A stretch of DNA of 64,000 nucleotides. Origin: Pseudaminobacter soli (ex Li et al. 2025) (GTDB taxonomy: Bacteria > Pseudomonadota > Alphaproteobacteria > Rhizobiales > Rhizobiaceae). A program made the position numbers and the translations under genes. Under the pieces are notes generated by a model. That model did no database searches, was not told the origin of the DNA, and saw only the letters and a list, made by a program, of their open reading frames with translations. Within the stretch, counting starts at the first letter, position 1. Every line of letters starts with the position of its first letter. Positions 35,291-45,783 of this stretch are shown piece by piece. The stretch covers positions 362,744 through 426,743 of the forward strand of contig NZ_JARXVF010000004.1 of assembly GCF_029892515.1 (NCBI RefSeq), given 5' to 3'.

Positions 35291-37711
35291 ATGCGCTCCC
35301 ACGCTCAAGCGGTCGTCATTGGCGGCGGTCTCATCGGATGTTCTATTCTCTACCACCTCACCAAGCTCGGCTGGTCCGATGTGGTGCTTCTTGAGCGCAG
35401 CGAACTAACGTCGGGTTCAACCTGGCATGCGGCGGCCAACATCCACGGCCTACACGACTCCACCAACATCAGCCTGCTGCAACACTACACGATGGCGCTT
35501 TACAAGGAACTGGAGGTGGAAACCGGCCAGGGCTGCGGCATCTTCCAGCCAGGTTCCCTGTATCTCGCGCAGACCGAGGCGCGTGAGCACCAACTCCGCC
35601 TCCAAGAGGCCAAGGCCCGGCGCTACAAGATGAGCTTCCACGAAATCGGCCGCGACGAGGCCGAACGCCTCCATCCTCTCGTCAACTTCGATGGCATCCG
35701 CTGCATCATGTATGAGCCCGACGGTGGCAATGTCGACCCGTCAGGCGTGACCATGGCCTATGCTGCGGGTGCCCGGCAGCGCGGCGCCGAGATTCATCGT
35801 TTTACGCCCGTCACGGGCACCGAGGCGCAGCCGGACGGCAGTTGGATCGTGCGCACGCCGAAGGGCGATATCCGCACTCAATGGGTCGTAAACGCCGCTG
35901 GACTGTGGGGGCGCGAGGTGGCGGCAATGGCAGGACTGGAACTTCCGCTGATCCCAACCGAGCACCAGTATTTCGTGACGGAGACCCTACCGGAGATCGC
36001 CGCACTCGACCGCCGGCTTCCTTCTGTCGCCGACCGAGACGGCGAGTATTACCTCCGGCAGGAAGGCCTCGGTCTTCTGATCGGTGCCTATGAAAGGGAT
36101 ATGCGGTTCTGGGCGGAGGACGGCACCCCGCTCGGTTTCGGCCACGAACTCTTCCCGGACGACCTCGAACGTATCGAGGAGAACATGATGCGCGCGATCG
36201 ATCGCGTCCCGGTCGTTGGCGCGGCAGGCATCAAGCGCGTGATCAACGGGCCGATGATCTGGTCGCCGGACAGCGCGGCGCTGTTCGGCCCGGTCCCGGA
36301 GCTCAGCAACTATTTCTGCTGCAACGGCATCATCCCCGGCTTCTCACAGTCCGGTGGCATGGGCAAGCTAGCCGCGGAATGGATGATCGAGGGCGAACCC
36401 TCACTCGACATGTTCGGCTGGGACATGGCCCGCTTCGGCCACTGGGCAGGCAAGGCCTTCACCAAGGCGCGCGTACAGGACCAGTACAGCCACCGCTTCA
36501 AGATCCACTTTCCCAACGAGGAGCGCACGGCGGGTCGTCCCGTTCGAACTCGTCCAGCTTATGAAATGCAGAAGGCAATGGGCGCCGTCTTCGGCCTCAA
36601 CTTCGGTTGGGAACACCCGCTCTGGTTCTCCGCCGATGGAGAGCCGAAGGAGGAGACGATCGGCTTCACCCGCCAGAACTGGTGGGCGCCCGTCGGTCGT
36701 GAGGCGCGCATGCTGCGCGAGAAGGCCGGCATCATCGACATTTCGAACTTCGCCAAATATTCGGTGAAAGGCCTTGGTGCCACCGCCTGGTTAAACACAA
36801 TCTTCGCCAATCGCATGCCGACGCAGCTTGGCCGCTCTTGTCTGACGCCGCTCATCGGCAAGCGGGGCGGTATCGCGGGCGATTTCACCGTCACGAAGCT
36901 CGGCGAGGACGAGTTCATGATCTTTGGCTCCGGCATGGCGGAGCGTTACCATCAGCGCTTCTTCAAGGCTATCCCGCTTCCAGAAGGCACCACCTTCACT
37001 TCGATGACCGAGCGCCTCAGTGCCTTCAATGTCGCAGGGCCGCAATCACGCGAATTGTTGACGCGCCTGACGAACGAGGACCTTTCCAACGAGAGTTTCC
37101 CATTCATGCGATCGCGCAAAATGAGCGTCGCCGGCGTCGATGTTATCGCGCTGCGTGTATCCTTTACCGGCGATCTCGGCTGGGAGCTCTATTGCGACGC
37201 GGATCAGCAGGTGACGCTTTACGAAGCCCTGCTAGAAGCGGGCAAGGAACTCGATGCAGGCCCTGTCGGCTCACGCGCGCTCACCTCTCTACGCATCGAA
37301 AAGGGCTACGGCAGTTGGAGCCGGGAATACTCGCCGGAATATTGGCCGCAGGAATGCGGGCTCGATCATCTGATCAAGAGCGACAAGCGTCTCTTCCTCA
37401 ATAGGGAGGCCTATCAGAAGATTGCCGAGGAACGTCCAAGGCAAAAACTTGCGATGGTGTCGATCGACGCCATGGATGCCGACGCCACGGGGGGCGAGCC
37501 GATCTTCCTAGCCGACGGCACCCCGATCGGCCAGGTTTCGTCCGGCGCTTACGGTTACAATGTGGGCCTGTCGCTCGCCCTATGTTATATCAAGACAGAC
37601 ATGGCAAAGCCCGGAGACAAAGTCAGCGTCGCTATCCTTGGCCGCCCACACGAAGCCATAATTCTGGAGCGGCCGCCATTCGATCCGGAAGGAATAAGGC
37701 TTCGAACGTAA
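35291..37711 (+). CDS. dimethylglycine/sarcosine dehydrogenase-like flavoprotein with GcvT domain
   Basis: An 806-residue two-part enzyme. Residues 1-380 form a DAO-type FAD domain with VVIGGGLIGCSILYHL at residues 8-23. The histidine of GSTWHAA (about 42-48) corresponds to the covalent FAD ligand of dimethylglycine dehydrogenase. An FAO_M-like linker follows. The last 370 residues form GcvT folate-binding domains (MLREKAGIIDISNFAKYSVK, SFTGDLGWELYCDADQQVTL, LRIEKGYGSWSREYSPEYWP). It should oxidatively demethylate an N-methyl amino acid and pass the C1 unit to tetrahydrofolate. The exact substrate is uncertain. Context with an MttB-family gene fits stepwise betaine breakdown. Confidence 0.87.
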   Translation: MRSHAQAVVIGGGLIGCSILYHLTKLGWSDVVLLERSELTSGSTWHAAANIHGLHDSTNISLLQHYTMALYKELEVETGQGCGIFQPGSLYLAQTEAREHQLRLQEAKARRYKMSFHEIGRDEAERLHPLVNFDGIRCIMYEPDGGNVDPSGVTMAYAAGARQRGAEIHRFTPVTGTEAQPDGSWIVRTPKGDIRTQWVVNAAGLWGREVAAMAGLELPLIPTEHQYFVTETLPEIAALDRRLPSVADRDGEYYLRQEGLGLLIGAYERDMRFWAEDGTPLGFGHELFPDDLERIEENMMRAIDRVPVVGAAGIKRVINGPMIWSPDSAALFGPVPELSNYFCCNGIIPGFSQSGGMGKLAAEWMIEGEPSLDMFGWDMARFGHWAGKAFTKARVQDQYSHRFKIHFPNEERTAGRPVRTRPAYEMQKAMGAVFGLNFGWEHPLWFSADGEPKEETIGFTRQNWWAPVGREARMLREKAGIIDISNFAKYSVKGLGATAWLNTIFANRMPTQLGRSCLTPLIGKRGGIAGDFTVTKLGEDEFMIFGSGMAERYHQRFFKAIPLPEGTTFTSMTERLSAFNVAGPQSRELLTRLTNEDLSNESFPFMRSRKMSVAGVDVIALRVSFTGDLGWELYCDADQQVTLYEALLEAGKELDAGPVGSRALTSLRIEKGYGSWSREYSPEYWPQECGLDHLIKSDKRLFLNREAYQKIAEERPRQKLAMVSIDAMDADATGGEPIFLADGTPIGQVSSGAYGYNVGLSLALCYIKTDMAKPGDKVSVAILGRPHEAIILERPPFDPEGIRLRT

Positions 37712-38214
37712 CAGGCTTCGTTGGGAGTGACCGGCGAGGCAAGATGGGTTTCGCTATCAATGGCGTCTTCGACGGTGAGAGACTTTCACTGGCGGAACTT
37801 GGGCCCTCAAAATACGGACGGAACGACAAGGAGCGCGATGACCATGGCGGAGAACAAGGCAATCACGGCTAATGTTCTAGCAGGCTGTAACGCTATTGCG
37901 GCAACTTCCATGTGCGTCAATCCAATTCGGCAGTCGTACGACCTGATCTTGTCGACCACCCTTTAACTATTTATTGGTCGTGATCGCTTCTGGCGGCGCA
38001 AACGCAACGTGCAAGGTGTCCTCTGGCAACGTCAGCCTTTGGTGAACCGCTGCGGCGACCTAATTGGATGGGGCCCAAAGCCGACACGTACAGCCCCCTG
38101 CCTGTGAGAGGCTGCTTCGGGCCGGAGGCGGACTGTCTGCTTTACGGCGGCATTTAACTGAAGCGGACATTCGGTGACGTTGCCCAAGGTTTCCCGGCAG
38201 CGGTTGAAGGCCGT
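37712..38214. other. intergenic region
   Basis: About 500 bases between the 3' ends of the flavoprotein and bioR genes, which are convergent. Short open frames are present without start signals or family motifs. I see nothing that can be named. Confidence 0.4.
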
Positions 38215-38931
38215 TCAGTATCTGCCTTTGCCCAGATTGTGAGACGATTCCCGGTCGATACTGATATCGAGATTGCCTCGGCCATCGGTGCGCCGCACAT
38301 CGTGCGCGCCATCGCCCGCCGTGCGCTCAAGCCCTCGAATGTGAGCATCAAGCAGCGCCGCAGCTTTTCCGGTGTCGCGGTTTTTCAGGGCATTCACGAT
38401 CTGCCGATGAGCGTGATTTGAACCGGGCCGCCAGCCTGCGGAGCGTGTTGCGGCAAAGATGACGCGCGAGTTTGCAAGCTGGAGATCGTCCAGCATGGTC
38501 AGTAGTCTTGGCATCTTGCAGGGAGCCACAAGCGCTCGGTGAAAGGAGCGATTGGCCCCCTCCCATTCCGCTATGGACTTTGCCTGATCTCCTGCCGCGA
38601 GTGCCTGCTCTATTTTTTCGAATGAGGCAGCGTTCATTCTGGGTGCGGCCAGCTTTAGAGCGAGCGTCTCCAGGGCAGCGCGGATTTCGACGATTTCCTG
38701 GATCGACGCAGGGTCCAGGGGTGAAACGCGCATGCCTCGACGCGGTTCGTTGATGACCAGGCCTTGAGCCCGGAGCAGCTGAAAGGCTTCGCGAGCCGGT
38801 ACGTGGCTTGCACCGAACTCCTCTGCGATCCGATCCTGCCGAAGCGGCGTCCCGGGAGCGAGTTCTCCCGAAACAATTCTCTCTCCGATCACTTGTGCAA
38901 TTCGCTCGGCGACTGTTTCTGCCATCCCCAC
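38215..38931 (-). CDS. bioR: GntR-family repressor, probable biotin regulator BioR
   Basis: A 238-residue GntR/FCD regulator. The winged helix reads RIVSGELAPGTPLRQDRIAE then EFGASHVPAREAFQLLRAQG and LVINEPRRGMRV. The C-terminal FCD-type helical domain follows (EIRAALETLALKLAAPRM..ANRSFHRAL..NHAHRQIVNALKNRDTGKA). It lies divergently next to bioB, and each gene has an ATAGATTATCTAT palindrome at its start. Alphaproteobacterial BioR is a GntR protein described to bind TTATMKATAA-like sites, so family, place and operator agree. The palindrome at 38935-38947 overlaps its own promoter, which implies autoregulation. ATG 38925 is an alternative start. Confidence 0.8.
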   Translation of the reverse strand: MGMAETVAERIAQVIGERIVSGELAPGTPLRQDRIAEEFGASHVPAREAFQLLRAQGLVINEPRRGMRVSPLDPASIQEIVEIRAALETLALKLAAPRMNAASFEKIEQALAAGDQAKSIAEWEGANRSFHRALVAPCKMPRLLTMLDDLQLANSRVIFAATRSAGWRPGSNHAHRQIVNALKNRDTGKAAALLDAHIRGLERTAGDGAHDVRRTDGRGNLDISIDRESSHNLGKGRY

Positions 38932-38934
38932 TCC

Positions 38935-38947
38935 ATAGATTATCTAT
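38935..38947. promoter_or_regulatory. BioR-type operator, bioR side
   Basis: ATAGATTATCTAT, a palindrome apart from its central base, four bases upstream of the bioR start codon. The embedded TTATCTATGA resembles the described BioR consensus TTATMKATAA. Confidence 0.7.
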
Positions 38948-39007
38948 GATATTTTCGATTGCCTGACCCTCGTTGGGGCCATAGCCTGAGACCCAGTCAG
39001 CATAATC

Positions 39008-39020
39008 ATAGATTATCTAT
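39008..39020. promoter_or_regulatory. BioR-type operator, bioB side
   Basis: A second identical ATAGATTATCTAT, 73 bases (about seven helical turns) from the first and 55 bases before the bioB start. The spacing suits repression of the bioBFDAZ promoter. Confidence 0.75.
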
Positions 39021-39074
39021 TCTACAAGCGCGGCCTGATGCTGCACCGCGGGGCCTCGCGCCAGGAGAATGCTC

Positions 39075-40070
39075 ATGTTGGAAAGAGAGGCGGCCGTACA
39101 GGTCAAAGGGAGCCGCATGCCCGCGCGCTGGACGCCGAGTTCGGCGCGTCAGCTTTACGACCTGCCGTTCAATGACCTGCTGTTCAAGGCGCACACCGCC
39201 CATCGAACGCATTTCAATCCCAACCAGGTCCAGCTCAGCAAGCTGCTCAATATCAAGACAGGCGGCTGTCCGGAGGATTGCGGCTATTGCAGCCAGTCTG
39301 CCCACCATGCGTCCGGCGTAAAGGCCTCGAAGCTCATGGAACCGCAAGCGGTGATTGAAGAGGCGCGCAAGGCCAAGGAAGGCGGAGCGACCCGCTATTG
39401 CCTTGGCGCTGCCTGGCGCAGCCCTAAACCGCGCGACGAGGCGGCAATCGTCGCGATGGTGAAAGGGGTGAAATCCCTCGGTCTGGAAACCTGCATAACG
39501 CTCGGAATGCTGTCGCAGGAACAGGCCCAGACGTTCGCCGATGCAGGCCTCGACTACTACAACCACAACATCGACACCTCGGAGCGCTTTTACCCCGAGG
39601 TCGCGACCACGCGGACCTTCGACGAGCGCCTGGAAACGCTGGCCCATGTCCGCGAGGCCGGCATCAAGGTTTGCAGCGGTGGGATATTGGGACTGGGCGA
39701 GACCGTCGACGACCGTATCGATATGCTCGTCACGCTCGCGAACTTGCCGACCCCACCCGAAAGCGTGCCGATCAACATGCTGATCCCGATGCCGGGCTCC
39801 CGGCTGGAAAAAGCTTCGCCGCCCGATCCGATCGCCTTCGTCCGCATCATCGCCCTTGCCCGCTTGATGATGCCGCTGTCCCATGTGCGCCTTACTGCCG
39901 GGCGGACGGCAATGAGCGATGAGATGCAGGCGCTATGCTTCTTCGCCGGTGCCAACTCGATCTTCATAGGCGACACGTTGCTGACAGCGGCAAATCCCGG
40001 CGACGACCGCGATGCAAGCCTCCTCAACCGGCTCGGCCTCATTCCGGAAACACTGGAGCAGGCTGAATGA
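39075..40070 (+). CDS. bioB: biotin synthase
   Basis: A radical-SAM enzyme that inserts sulfur into dethiobiotin, the last step of biotin synthesis. The CxxxCxxC cluster motif is [16 protein letters not shown] near residue 67, followed by [20 protein letters not shown], the [12 protein letters not shown] block and the [15 protein letters not shown] [30 protein letters not shown] and [20 protein letters not shown] complete the barrel. AGGAG is seven bases before ATG 39075; the ATG at 39069 is too close to it. First gene of bioBFDAZ; its TGA overlaps the bioF ATG (ATGA at 40067-40070). Confidence 0.95.
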   Translation: MLEREAAVQVKGSRMPARWTPSSARQLYDLPFNDLLFKAHTAHRTHFNPNQVQLSKLLNIKTGGCPEDCGYCSQSAHHASGVKASKLMEPQAVIEEARKAKEGGATRYCLGAAWRSPKPRDEAAIVAMVKGVKSLGLETCITLGMLSQEQAQTFADAGLDYYNHNIDTSERFYPEVATTRTFDERLETLAHVREAGIKVCSGGILGLGETVDDRIDMLVTLANLPTPPESVPINMLIPMPGSRLEKASPPDPIAFVRIIALARLMMPLSHVRLTAGRTAMSDEMQALCFFAGANSIFIGDTLLTAANPGDDRDASLLNRLGLIPETLEQAE

Positions 40071-41212
40071 TCTCCGGCCCACTTGCCCGCTACGATACAA
40101 AGCTGAAGCAGTTCCACCAGAAAGGCCGCCTGCGCGTGCTCGGCACGGATGCTGGCGCCGATTTCACCTCGAACGACTATCTCGGCCTTGCTGCATCGCC
40201 CCGTATGCGGGCTGCCCTAGTCGCCGCGCTCGAACGCGGTGTTCCAGCCGGTGCGGGCGGATCGCGCTTGCTGCGCGGCAATCACGCCGAGCATGAGGCG
40301 CTTGAGGAAGCAGCGGCAATCTTCTTTCGCTCCGAGCGCATGCTCTATTTCGGCAGCGGCTATGCGGCGAATGTGGCCGTTCTTTCGACGCTCCCCCAAC
40401 GTGGTGACCTCGTGGTCCATGACGCGCTTGTCCATGCAAGCGCGTATGAAGGCATGCGAGCGGGACGCGCCGAGGTCGTGCCGGTGCCGCACAACGACGC
40501 CGGCGCGGTGGAGGACGCCATTCGCTCCTGGCGCGCTGCCGGCGGCACCGGATGCCCCTGGATCGTCGTCGAAAGCCTCTATTCGATGGATGGCAACCGG
40601 GCGCCGATGTTCGATCTGATCGAGATCGCGGATCGCCACAACGGCTTCCTCTACATCGACGAGGCGCATGCAACAGGTGTGCATGGCATCGATGGACGCG
40701 GCTATGCGGCCAACCTCGAAGGCCGGGACAACGTCATCGTGCTCCACACCTGCGGTAAAGCCCTCGGCTCCTCAGGAGCGCTTGTTGGGGCAAGCAGAGT
40801 GATCTGCGACTTTCTCGTCAACCGGGCCCGACCTTTCATTTACGCCACCGCGCCCTCGCCGTTACAGGCGGCCAGCGTCCGTCAGGCGTTGGCCATTCTC
40901 TCGGAAGAACCCGAACGGCGAGCCAGACTTCACGCGCTTGTCGATTTCGCAAACGAGCGATTTGCCGAGCGTTTCGGCAGGGCCGGAAGCGGTACGCAAA
41001 TCCTGCCCGTCATCATCGGCGACAACGGCCGGACCATCCGCATGGCCGAGCGTATGCAGTCGGAGGGGTTCGACATTCGAGCCATTCGTCCCCCCACGGT
41101 CCCTGCCGGAACCGCCCGACTGCGCATCACAATCACGCTGAACGTCGACGCGCCGACCATCACCCGAATGATCGACCAGCTCGCGGTGGCGATGGCGGAG
41201 GAGACACCATGA
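40067..41212 (+). CDS. bioF: 8-amino-7-oxononanoate synthase
   Basis: A PLP enzyme (381 residues) that condenses pimeloyl-ACP or -CoA with L-alanine. Typical alpha-oxoamine synthase blocks are [68 protein letters not shown] and the PLP-lysine site [15 protein letters not shown] (lysine near residue 231). Start and stop both overlap neighbours by four bases, which indicates translational coupling in the operon. Confidence 0.94.
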   Translation: MISGPLARYDTKLKQFHQKGRLRVLGTDAGADFTSNDYLGLAASPRMRAALVAALERGVPAGAGGSRLLRGNHAEHEALEEAAAIFFRSERMLYFGSGYAANVAVLSTLPQRGDLVVHDALVHASAYEGMRAGRAEVVPVPHNDAGAVEDAIRSWRAAGGTGCPWIVVESLYSMDGNRAPMFDLIEIADRHNGFLYIDEAHATGVHGIDGRGYAANLEGRDNVIVLHTCGKALGSSGALVGASRVICDFLVNRARPFIYATAPSPLQAASVRQALAILSEEPERRARLHALVDFANERFAERFGRAGSGTQILPVIIGDNGRTIRMAERMQSEGFDIRAIRPPTVPAGTARLRITITLNVDAPTITRMIDQLAVAMAEETP

Positions 41213-41847
41213 GCAAGTGCCTTATTGTCACCGGAACGGACACCGGGGTCGGCAAGACGGTGTTTTCGGCCGCGCTCACCGATGCCCTGGGCGCCTGCTA
41301 CTGGAAGCCGGTTCAGTCGGGCCTGGACGGGGAGACCGATAGCGAAACGGTAGCGCGGCTTGGCCGGCTAACGCCAGAGCGGATCTGGCCCGAAGCATGG
41401 CGTCTTAAAACACCTGCTTCACCGCATCTGTCGGCCCGGATCGACGGCGTTGCGATCGATCCCGAAACGCTTGCGCCACCCCGCACATCCTTGCCTCTGG
41501 TGATCGAGGGCGCGGGTGGCTTGCTCGTGCCGTTGACCCCGCAGCGCACATTTGCCGACGTCTTCGCGCGCTGGCGCCACCCTGTCGTCCTTTGCGCGCG
41601 GACCGAACTTGGAACCATCAACCACACGCTGCTGTCGCTGGAGGTCATGCGGCGGCGGCAGATCCCCATCCTCGGCATCGCCTTCATTGGCGACGACCAT
41701 CCCGATACGACGCAAATCATCATAGAGATGGGCGGGGTTCCAAGCCTCGGTCGCCTGCCGCGCCTCGATCCGTTGACGCCGGACGAACTGCTCCGTGCTT
41801 TCCATGATCACTTCGATCTCCGAGTATTTCAGGAAGCCTCGGCATGA
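41209..41847 (+). CDS. bioD: ATP-dependent dethiobiotin synthetase
   Basis: A 212-residue enzyme that closes the ureido ring of dethiobiotin with ATP and CO2. The P-loop is [15 protein letters not shown] at residues 8-22, with YWKPVQSG for substrate binding, [12 protein letters not shown] around residue 100 and a C-terminal GRLPRLDPL. It is shorter than E. coli BioD in the middle, with a compact specificity loop. It overlaps bioF and bioA by four bases each. Confidence 0.92.
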   Translation: MSKCLIVTGTDTGVGKTVFSAALTDALGACYWKPVQSGLDGETDSETVARLGRLTPERIWPEAWRLKTPASPHLSARIDGVAIDPETLAPPRTSLPLVIEGAGGLLVPLTPQRTFADVFARWRHPVVLCARTELGTINHTLLSLEVMRRRQIPILGIAFIGDDHPDTTQIIIEMGGVPSLGRLPRLDPLTPDELLRAFHDHFDLRVFQEASA

Positions 41848-43124
41848 TCGGCTCTTACAGGACGTCACCTGTATGGCATCCCTTCACTCAGCACCGTCTC
41901 GATCCGGTGTTGAAGAAGATCATCCGGACGGAGGGTGCCTATCTGATCGATGAGGACGAACGACCAGTTCTCGACGCGATCTCTTCCTGGTGGGTGATCA
42001 CCCACCAGCATCGTCATCCGACCATCATCGAAGCGATCGGAACGGCGCTTGAGCGCTTCGATCAGATCATCTTCGCCGAATACAGCCATGAACCGGCGGA
42101 GGAGTTGGCAAAAGGCCTGATCCTGTTGGCCCCACCCGGTCTGGCCCATGTCTTTTTCTCCGACAGCGGATCGACTTCGGTCGAGGTCGCCCTGAAGATG
42201 GCGCTGGGCTTCTTTCACAATGGCGGAGCCCCGCGCTCACGCATCGTCGTCATGGAGCACAGCTATCATGGCGATACCATCGGCACCATGTCGGCCGGCG
42301 CGCGCGGCATCTTCAACGCGGCCTATGAGCCACTGCTGTTCGACGTCGATACCCTTCCATTTCCCGCCCCCGGCCGGGAGCAGGACACGCTCGACGCGCT
42401 GGAGCGTTTCTGCCGCGAAGGCAAGGTGGCGGCCCTTCTGATCGAGCCGCTGGTTCTCGGTGCCGGTGGCATGAAGATGTATGCGCCGCATCTGCTGGCG
42501 GAATTCCAGCGGATCACCGAACGCTATGGAACCCTGCTGATCGCCGACGAGGTGATGACCGGCTGGGGGCGGACGGGAACACTTTTCGCGTGCGAGCAAT
42601 CCGGCGTGACGGCAGATATCCTGTGCACGTCCAAGGGGATCACCGGCGGCGCGCTGCCGCTGGCGGCGACGCTATGCACGCCGGAAATCTTCGACGCCCA
42701 CCTGTCCGAAGATCGCAGCCGGACGTTCTTCCATTCCAGCTCCTACACAGCCAACCCAATCGCCTGCGCAGCGGCGCTGGCCAATCTGGATGTCTGGCGG
42801 GACGAGCCGGTGGTCGGGCGCATCCAGGCATTGGCGGAGATGCACCGCGAGAGGCTGGCCCCGTTCCGATCCGATCCGCGCTTCGTCAATGTCCGGCAAC
42901 AGGGCACCATTGCGGCGCTCGATATTATGGCCGGGACGAAGGGCTATCTCTCGGAGGTCGGCCCGAAATTGAGGACCTTCTTTCGCCAGAGAGACATCCT
43001 TCTCCGTCCGCTAGGGAACGTAATCTATCTGATGCCCCCCTATTGCGTGACGGCCAGCGATCTCGATCGCGCCTATGAAGCCATTCTCGAGGCCGCCGAT
43101 CTGATCGAGACAGGCGCGTTATGA
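41844..43124 (+). CDS. bioA: adenosylmethionine-8-amino-7-oxononanoate aminotransferase
   Basis: A class III PLP aminotransferase (426 residues) that converts 8-amino-7-oxononanoate to 7,8-diaminopelargonate with SAM as donor. VWHPFTQH at the N-terminus is the BioA substrate signature. [42 protein letters not shown] and the PLP-lysine site [14 protein letters not shown] (about residue 265) are visible. It overlaps bioD and bioZ by four bases each. Confidence 0.94.
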   Translation: MIGSYRTSPVWHPFTQHRLDPVLKKIIRTEGAYLIDEDERPVLDAISSWWVITHQHRHPTIIEAIGTALERFDQIIFAEYSHEPAEELAKGLILLAPPGLAHVFFSDSGSTSVEVALKMALGFFHNGGAPRSRIVVMEHSYHGDTIGTMSAGARGIFNAAYEPLLFDVDTLPFPAPGREQDTLDALERFCREGKVAALLIEPLVLGAGGMKMYAPHLLAEFQRITERYGTLLIADEVMTGWGRTGTLFACEQSGVTADILCTSKGITGGALPLAATLCTPEIFDAHLSEDRSRTFFHSSSYTANPIACAAALANLDVWRDEPVVGRIQALAEMHRERLAPFRSDPRFVNVRQQGTIAALDIMAGTKGYLSEVGPKLRTFFRQRDILLRPLGNVIYLMPPYCVTASDLDRAYEAILEAADLIETGAL

Positions 43125-44131
43125 CCTGCTCGAGCCATATTGCCGGTTTCGGGCACTATGTTCCCGCCCGGCGCGTCGAAAACGCGGAGATCGAAGCGCG
43201 CCTAGGGCTGGATGCCGGATGGATCGAGCGTAGAACGGGCATCAGGGAGCGGCGCTGGGCCGCACCGGACGAGACACTGACGGATCTGGCGACGAACGCT
43301 GCGGCAATGGCACTCGACGGTGCAGGTATCGACCGCGGCGCGGTCGCGCTGACGCTTCTTGCGACATCGACGCCCGACCATCTTCTGCCGCCATCGGCTC
43401 CGCTGCTAGCTCACAAGCTTGGTCTTCCGGCGTCGGGAGCGGTCGATCTCGCCGGAGCCTGCTCGGGCTTCCTCTATGCCCTTGTGCTTGCCGACAGTTT
43501 CGTAAAGGCGCAGGGCAAGCCGGTGCTTGTCGTTGCCGCCAACATATTGAGCCGGCGCATCAATATGGACGAGCGGGGCAGCGCGGTTGTTTTCGCCGAT
43601 GCCGCGGGAGCGGTCGTGCTCGTCCCATCCGCTGATCCCGATTGCGGTACTCTCGGCGTCGACCTGGTGTCCGATGGCAAGGACTACGGCCTGATCTCGA
43701 TTCCCGCCGGCGGCAGCGCATGCCCGTTTCTTGGAGGCATGGACCCTAGCGAACTGCAAATGACCATGCGGGACGGCAAGGCCGTGTTCGCGCAGGCCGT
43801 CCGGATGATGGGCCAGTCCGCGGTACGGGCCATGGAACAGGCAGGGCTTGCGGTGCAGGACATACATCGGTTCGTCCCGCATCAGGCCAATTCGCGCATC
43901 ATAGACGCGGTCTGCGATCAGCTTGGTGTTCCCCGCCACAAGGCGGTCCGGACGATCGATGAGTTCGGGAATTCCTCGGCGGCGACGATCCCTCTTTCTC
44001 TCTCGTTAGCCAACAGGGAGCGTCCTTTTGCCCCTGGCGAACGTCTGCTTCTCGCCGCCGCAGGAGCTGGAATGGTCGGGGGAGCCATGGTTTTCGGAAT
44101 GGGCGGGAATTATCGACGTTCCATTCCCTGA
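43121..44131 (+). CDS. bioZ: BioZ, FabH-like 3-oxoacyl-ACP synthase for the pimeloyl precursor
   Basis: A 336-residue KAS III enzyme. The Cys-His-Asn triad is in GACSGF (cysteine near residue 113), VPHQAN (histidine near 253) and [11 protein letters not shown] (asparagine near 283). In Agrobacterium BioZ condenses glutaryl-CoA with malonyl-ACP to enter pimeloyl-ACP synthesis and replaces BioC/BioH; the same role is inferred from its place as last gene of bioBFDA. Absence of bioC/bioH in this operon agrees. The gene start overlaps the bioA stop. Confidence 0.9.
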   Translation: MTCSSHIAGFGHYVPARRVENAEIEARLGLDAGWIERRTGIRERRWAAPDETLTDLATNAAAMALDGAGIDRGAVALTLLATSTPDHLLPPSAPLLAHKLGLPASGAVDLAGACSGFLYALVLADSFVKAQGKPVLVVAANILSRRINMDERGSAVVFADAAGAVVLVPSADPDCGTLGVDLVSDGKDYGLISIPAGGSACPFLGGMDPSELQMTMRDGKAVFAQAVRMMGQSAVRAMEQAGLAVQDIHRFVPHQANSRIIDAVCDQLGVPRHKAVRTIDEFGNSSAATIPLSLSLANRERPFAPGERLLLAAAGAGMVGGAMVFGMGGNYRRSIP

Positions 44132-44374
44132 AGCCCGCCACAATTGAACGTTGGCTGGGCGGCGATATCTGCTTGCGGCGCAAGCGCGCCCTCTCGCGCG
44201 CAATGTCAGCTTTCAGGAAACGGTAGAGCTTCTCTCAACGGCCGATATGTGCGCAATGCTGACCGGCAGCGTTGGGCCGCTAGCAGACAGTCGGCTTTCG
44301 GCGTGGCAAACGAGATAGCTGACTTTCTACGGATCGGTAGTTGGCTCTGGATTGGCGGGTCAAACAAAGTGATT
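44132..44374. other. intergenic region
   Basis: About 240 bases between the convergent bioZ and the next minus-strand gene. No clear terminator hairpin or gene was found. Confidence 0.35.
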
Positions 44375-44800
44375 CTAAGCAGCGTCAGTCGAACCGGCAT
44401 TTTCGGAGACTGCAACCTTCGCATCTTTGTCGTTGACGCCGAACTTTTCCTTGATGGCCTCGCGGATCTCCTTTTCGATCGCCTCACGTTCCTCGGCCGG
44501 CAGTACGTTGAGGCTGTTTTCGTCCAGACCCTTCGATTCGAGAATAGCTGCCCGTAGCCTCTCGATCGGATTCATATTGGCCCATTTCATGAAGTCTTTT
44601 TCAACCGAGTCGAACGGGACTGCCGACAGAGTTCGCGAAAGCGCGTTGAGCGATCTGCTGGGTTCCACTGCACCTCGGTCTGATTGGATTGACGGCATCG
44701 CTCCAAGTTTGAACGTCGACGCCTGCGGATCGGCGTGGCCGACTCTTGACCCTGTAAGGTCACTGCCCCGGAAGAGGTTACTGTTTTCGCCGATCTTCAT
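44375..44800 (-). CDS. conserved hypothetical protein
   Basis: A 141-residue cytosolic protein. ATG 44800 lies six bases after GGAG (the GGAG is inside an in-frame upstream ATG codon stretch, so 44812 is the alternative). The N-terminal 60 residues look disordered. The second half is a helical, acidic block: FMKWANMNPIERLRAAILES then KGLDENSLNVLPAEEREAIE and KEIREAIKEKFGV. I recall similar C-terminal helical blocks in other alphaproteobacterial hypotheticals, but no function is known to me. It is divergent from the TetR gene. Confidence 0.6.
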   Translation of the reverse strand: MKIGENSNLFRGSDLTGSRVGHADPQASTFKLGAMPSIQSDRGAVEPSRSLNALSRTLSAVPFDSVEKDFMKWANMNPIERLRAAILESKGLDENSLNVLPAEEREAIEKEIREAIKEKFGVNDKDAKVAVSENAGSTDAA

Positions 44801-45045
44801 GTTGTTCTCCATCTACAGAGGTAGCTCGATCAATATTGGCCTAAGCGTGCGACCAGGCCGCCTCGTGCGGAACTGAAGCACAGCTTGAGATCCGAGAATA
44901 CAGAGCCGGCGTCCTGTGTCGACCAGGCGAGTTGGGATAAGGTGATCGACGACATGCACGTAGGACCTCTCTTGAACTTTGCTTAACTGCACGATATGGT
45001 GCTGTTATCAAATAAGGGAAGATAACGCAACCTTCTCGTGCCGTT

Positions 45046-45783
45046 ATGGCGCGTAACGGATCACGCAGGCGAATGGCATTGAGTGGGCGCAAACCGGGTG
45101 GCCGACCGACCAGGGAGCAGGCGGCCGCAATGGATGATCGGGTCCTCGACGGTGCGCGTGCCGCCTTCTGCCGAAAAGGGGTCGCCAACACATCGGTGGA
45201 CGAGATCGCCCTCCAACTCGGTGTTTCCAAGCACACGATCTATCGCCGCTATCCCAACAAAGGGGCTTTGCTAGAGGCCGTGGTCGAACGTGATATCAGC
45301 CAGTTCAAGGACGCGCTGCTATCGGCGTCCGGCGGCGAGATGGCTCCTCTTGAAGCCGTCAAGATGACCGCCCGGCGTTATTTCGAGATCGGGTCGTCGC
45401 GCGACTATGCCGCCTTCTATCTCTCGGTCAGCGCAGAGGCTGCCCTTTCCGGCGCGTTGCGCCGCCAACTCGCCATCTGGTCCAAGGCCTCCCTGGAGCC
45501 GCTGAAGCAGACGATCCGAGCCGCGCAGGCCGCGGGTCTTGTTCGCAATGGAGATCCCTCAGTCATCTGTGAGATCCTCGTGGACTTGCTGGAGGGAGCC
45601 AACAACCGTGTCCGGTTACACGACGACACCAGCGGTGCCCCCCTGCATCCAGAAGAACTCTTTGCCGACAGGTGGTCCGTCTTCGTTTCGGCAATGTGCA
45701 AGGACGCCTTGGAGGAGGCACCAGATGCAGTTCGATCGGAACGAGTGAGCGAAACTCGGGCTGAGGCAGAGCGCAGGAAGTAA
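45046..45783 (+). CDS. TetR-family transcriptional regulator
   Basis: A 245-residue TetR regulator. The DNA-binding domain follows a basic N-terminus (GRKPGGRPTREQAAAMDDRV): GARAAFCRKGVANTSVDEIA then LQLGVSKHTIYRRYPNKGAL. The C-terminal ligand domain is of the AefR/TetR_C type (YFEIGSSRDYAAFYLSVSAE, then RQLAIWSKASLEPLKQTIRA). ATG 45046 has no strong ribosome site; ATG 45073 is an alternative. Its target is not obvious, as no transporter or enzyme gene is adjacent. Confidence 0.8.
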   Translation: MARNGSRRRMALSGRKPGGRPTREQAAAMDDRVLDGARAAFCRKGVANTSVDEIALQLGVSKHTIYRRYPNKGALLEAVVERDISQFKDALLSASGGEMAPLEAVKMTARRYFEIGSSRDYAAFYLSVSAEAALSGALRRQLAIWSKASLEPLKQTIRAAQAAGLVRNGDPSVICEILVDLLEGANNRVRLHDDTSGAPLHPEELFADRWSVFVSAMCKDALEEAPDAVRSERVSETRAEAERRK

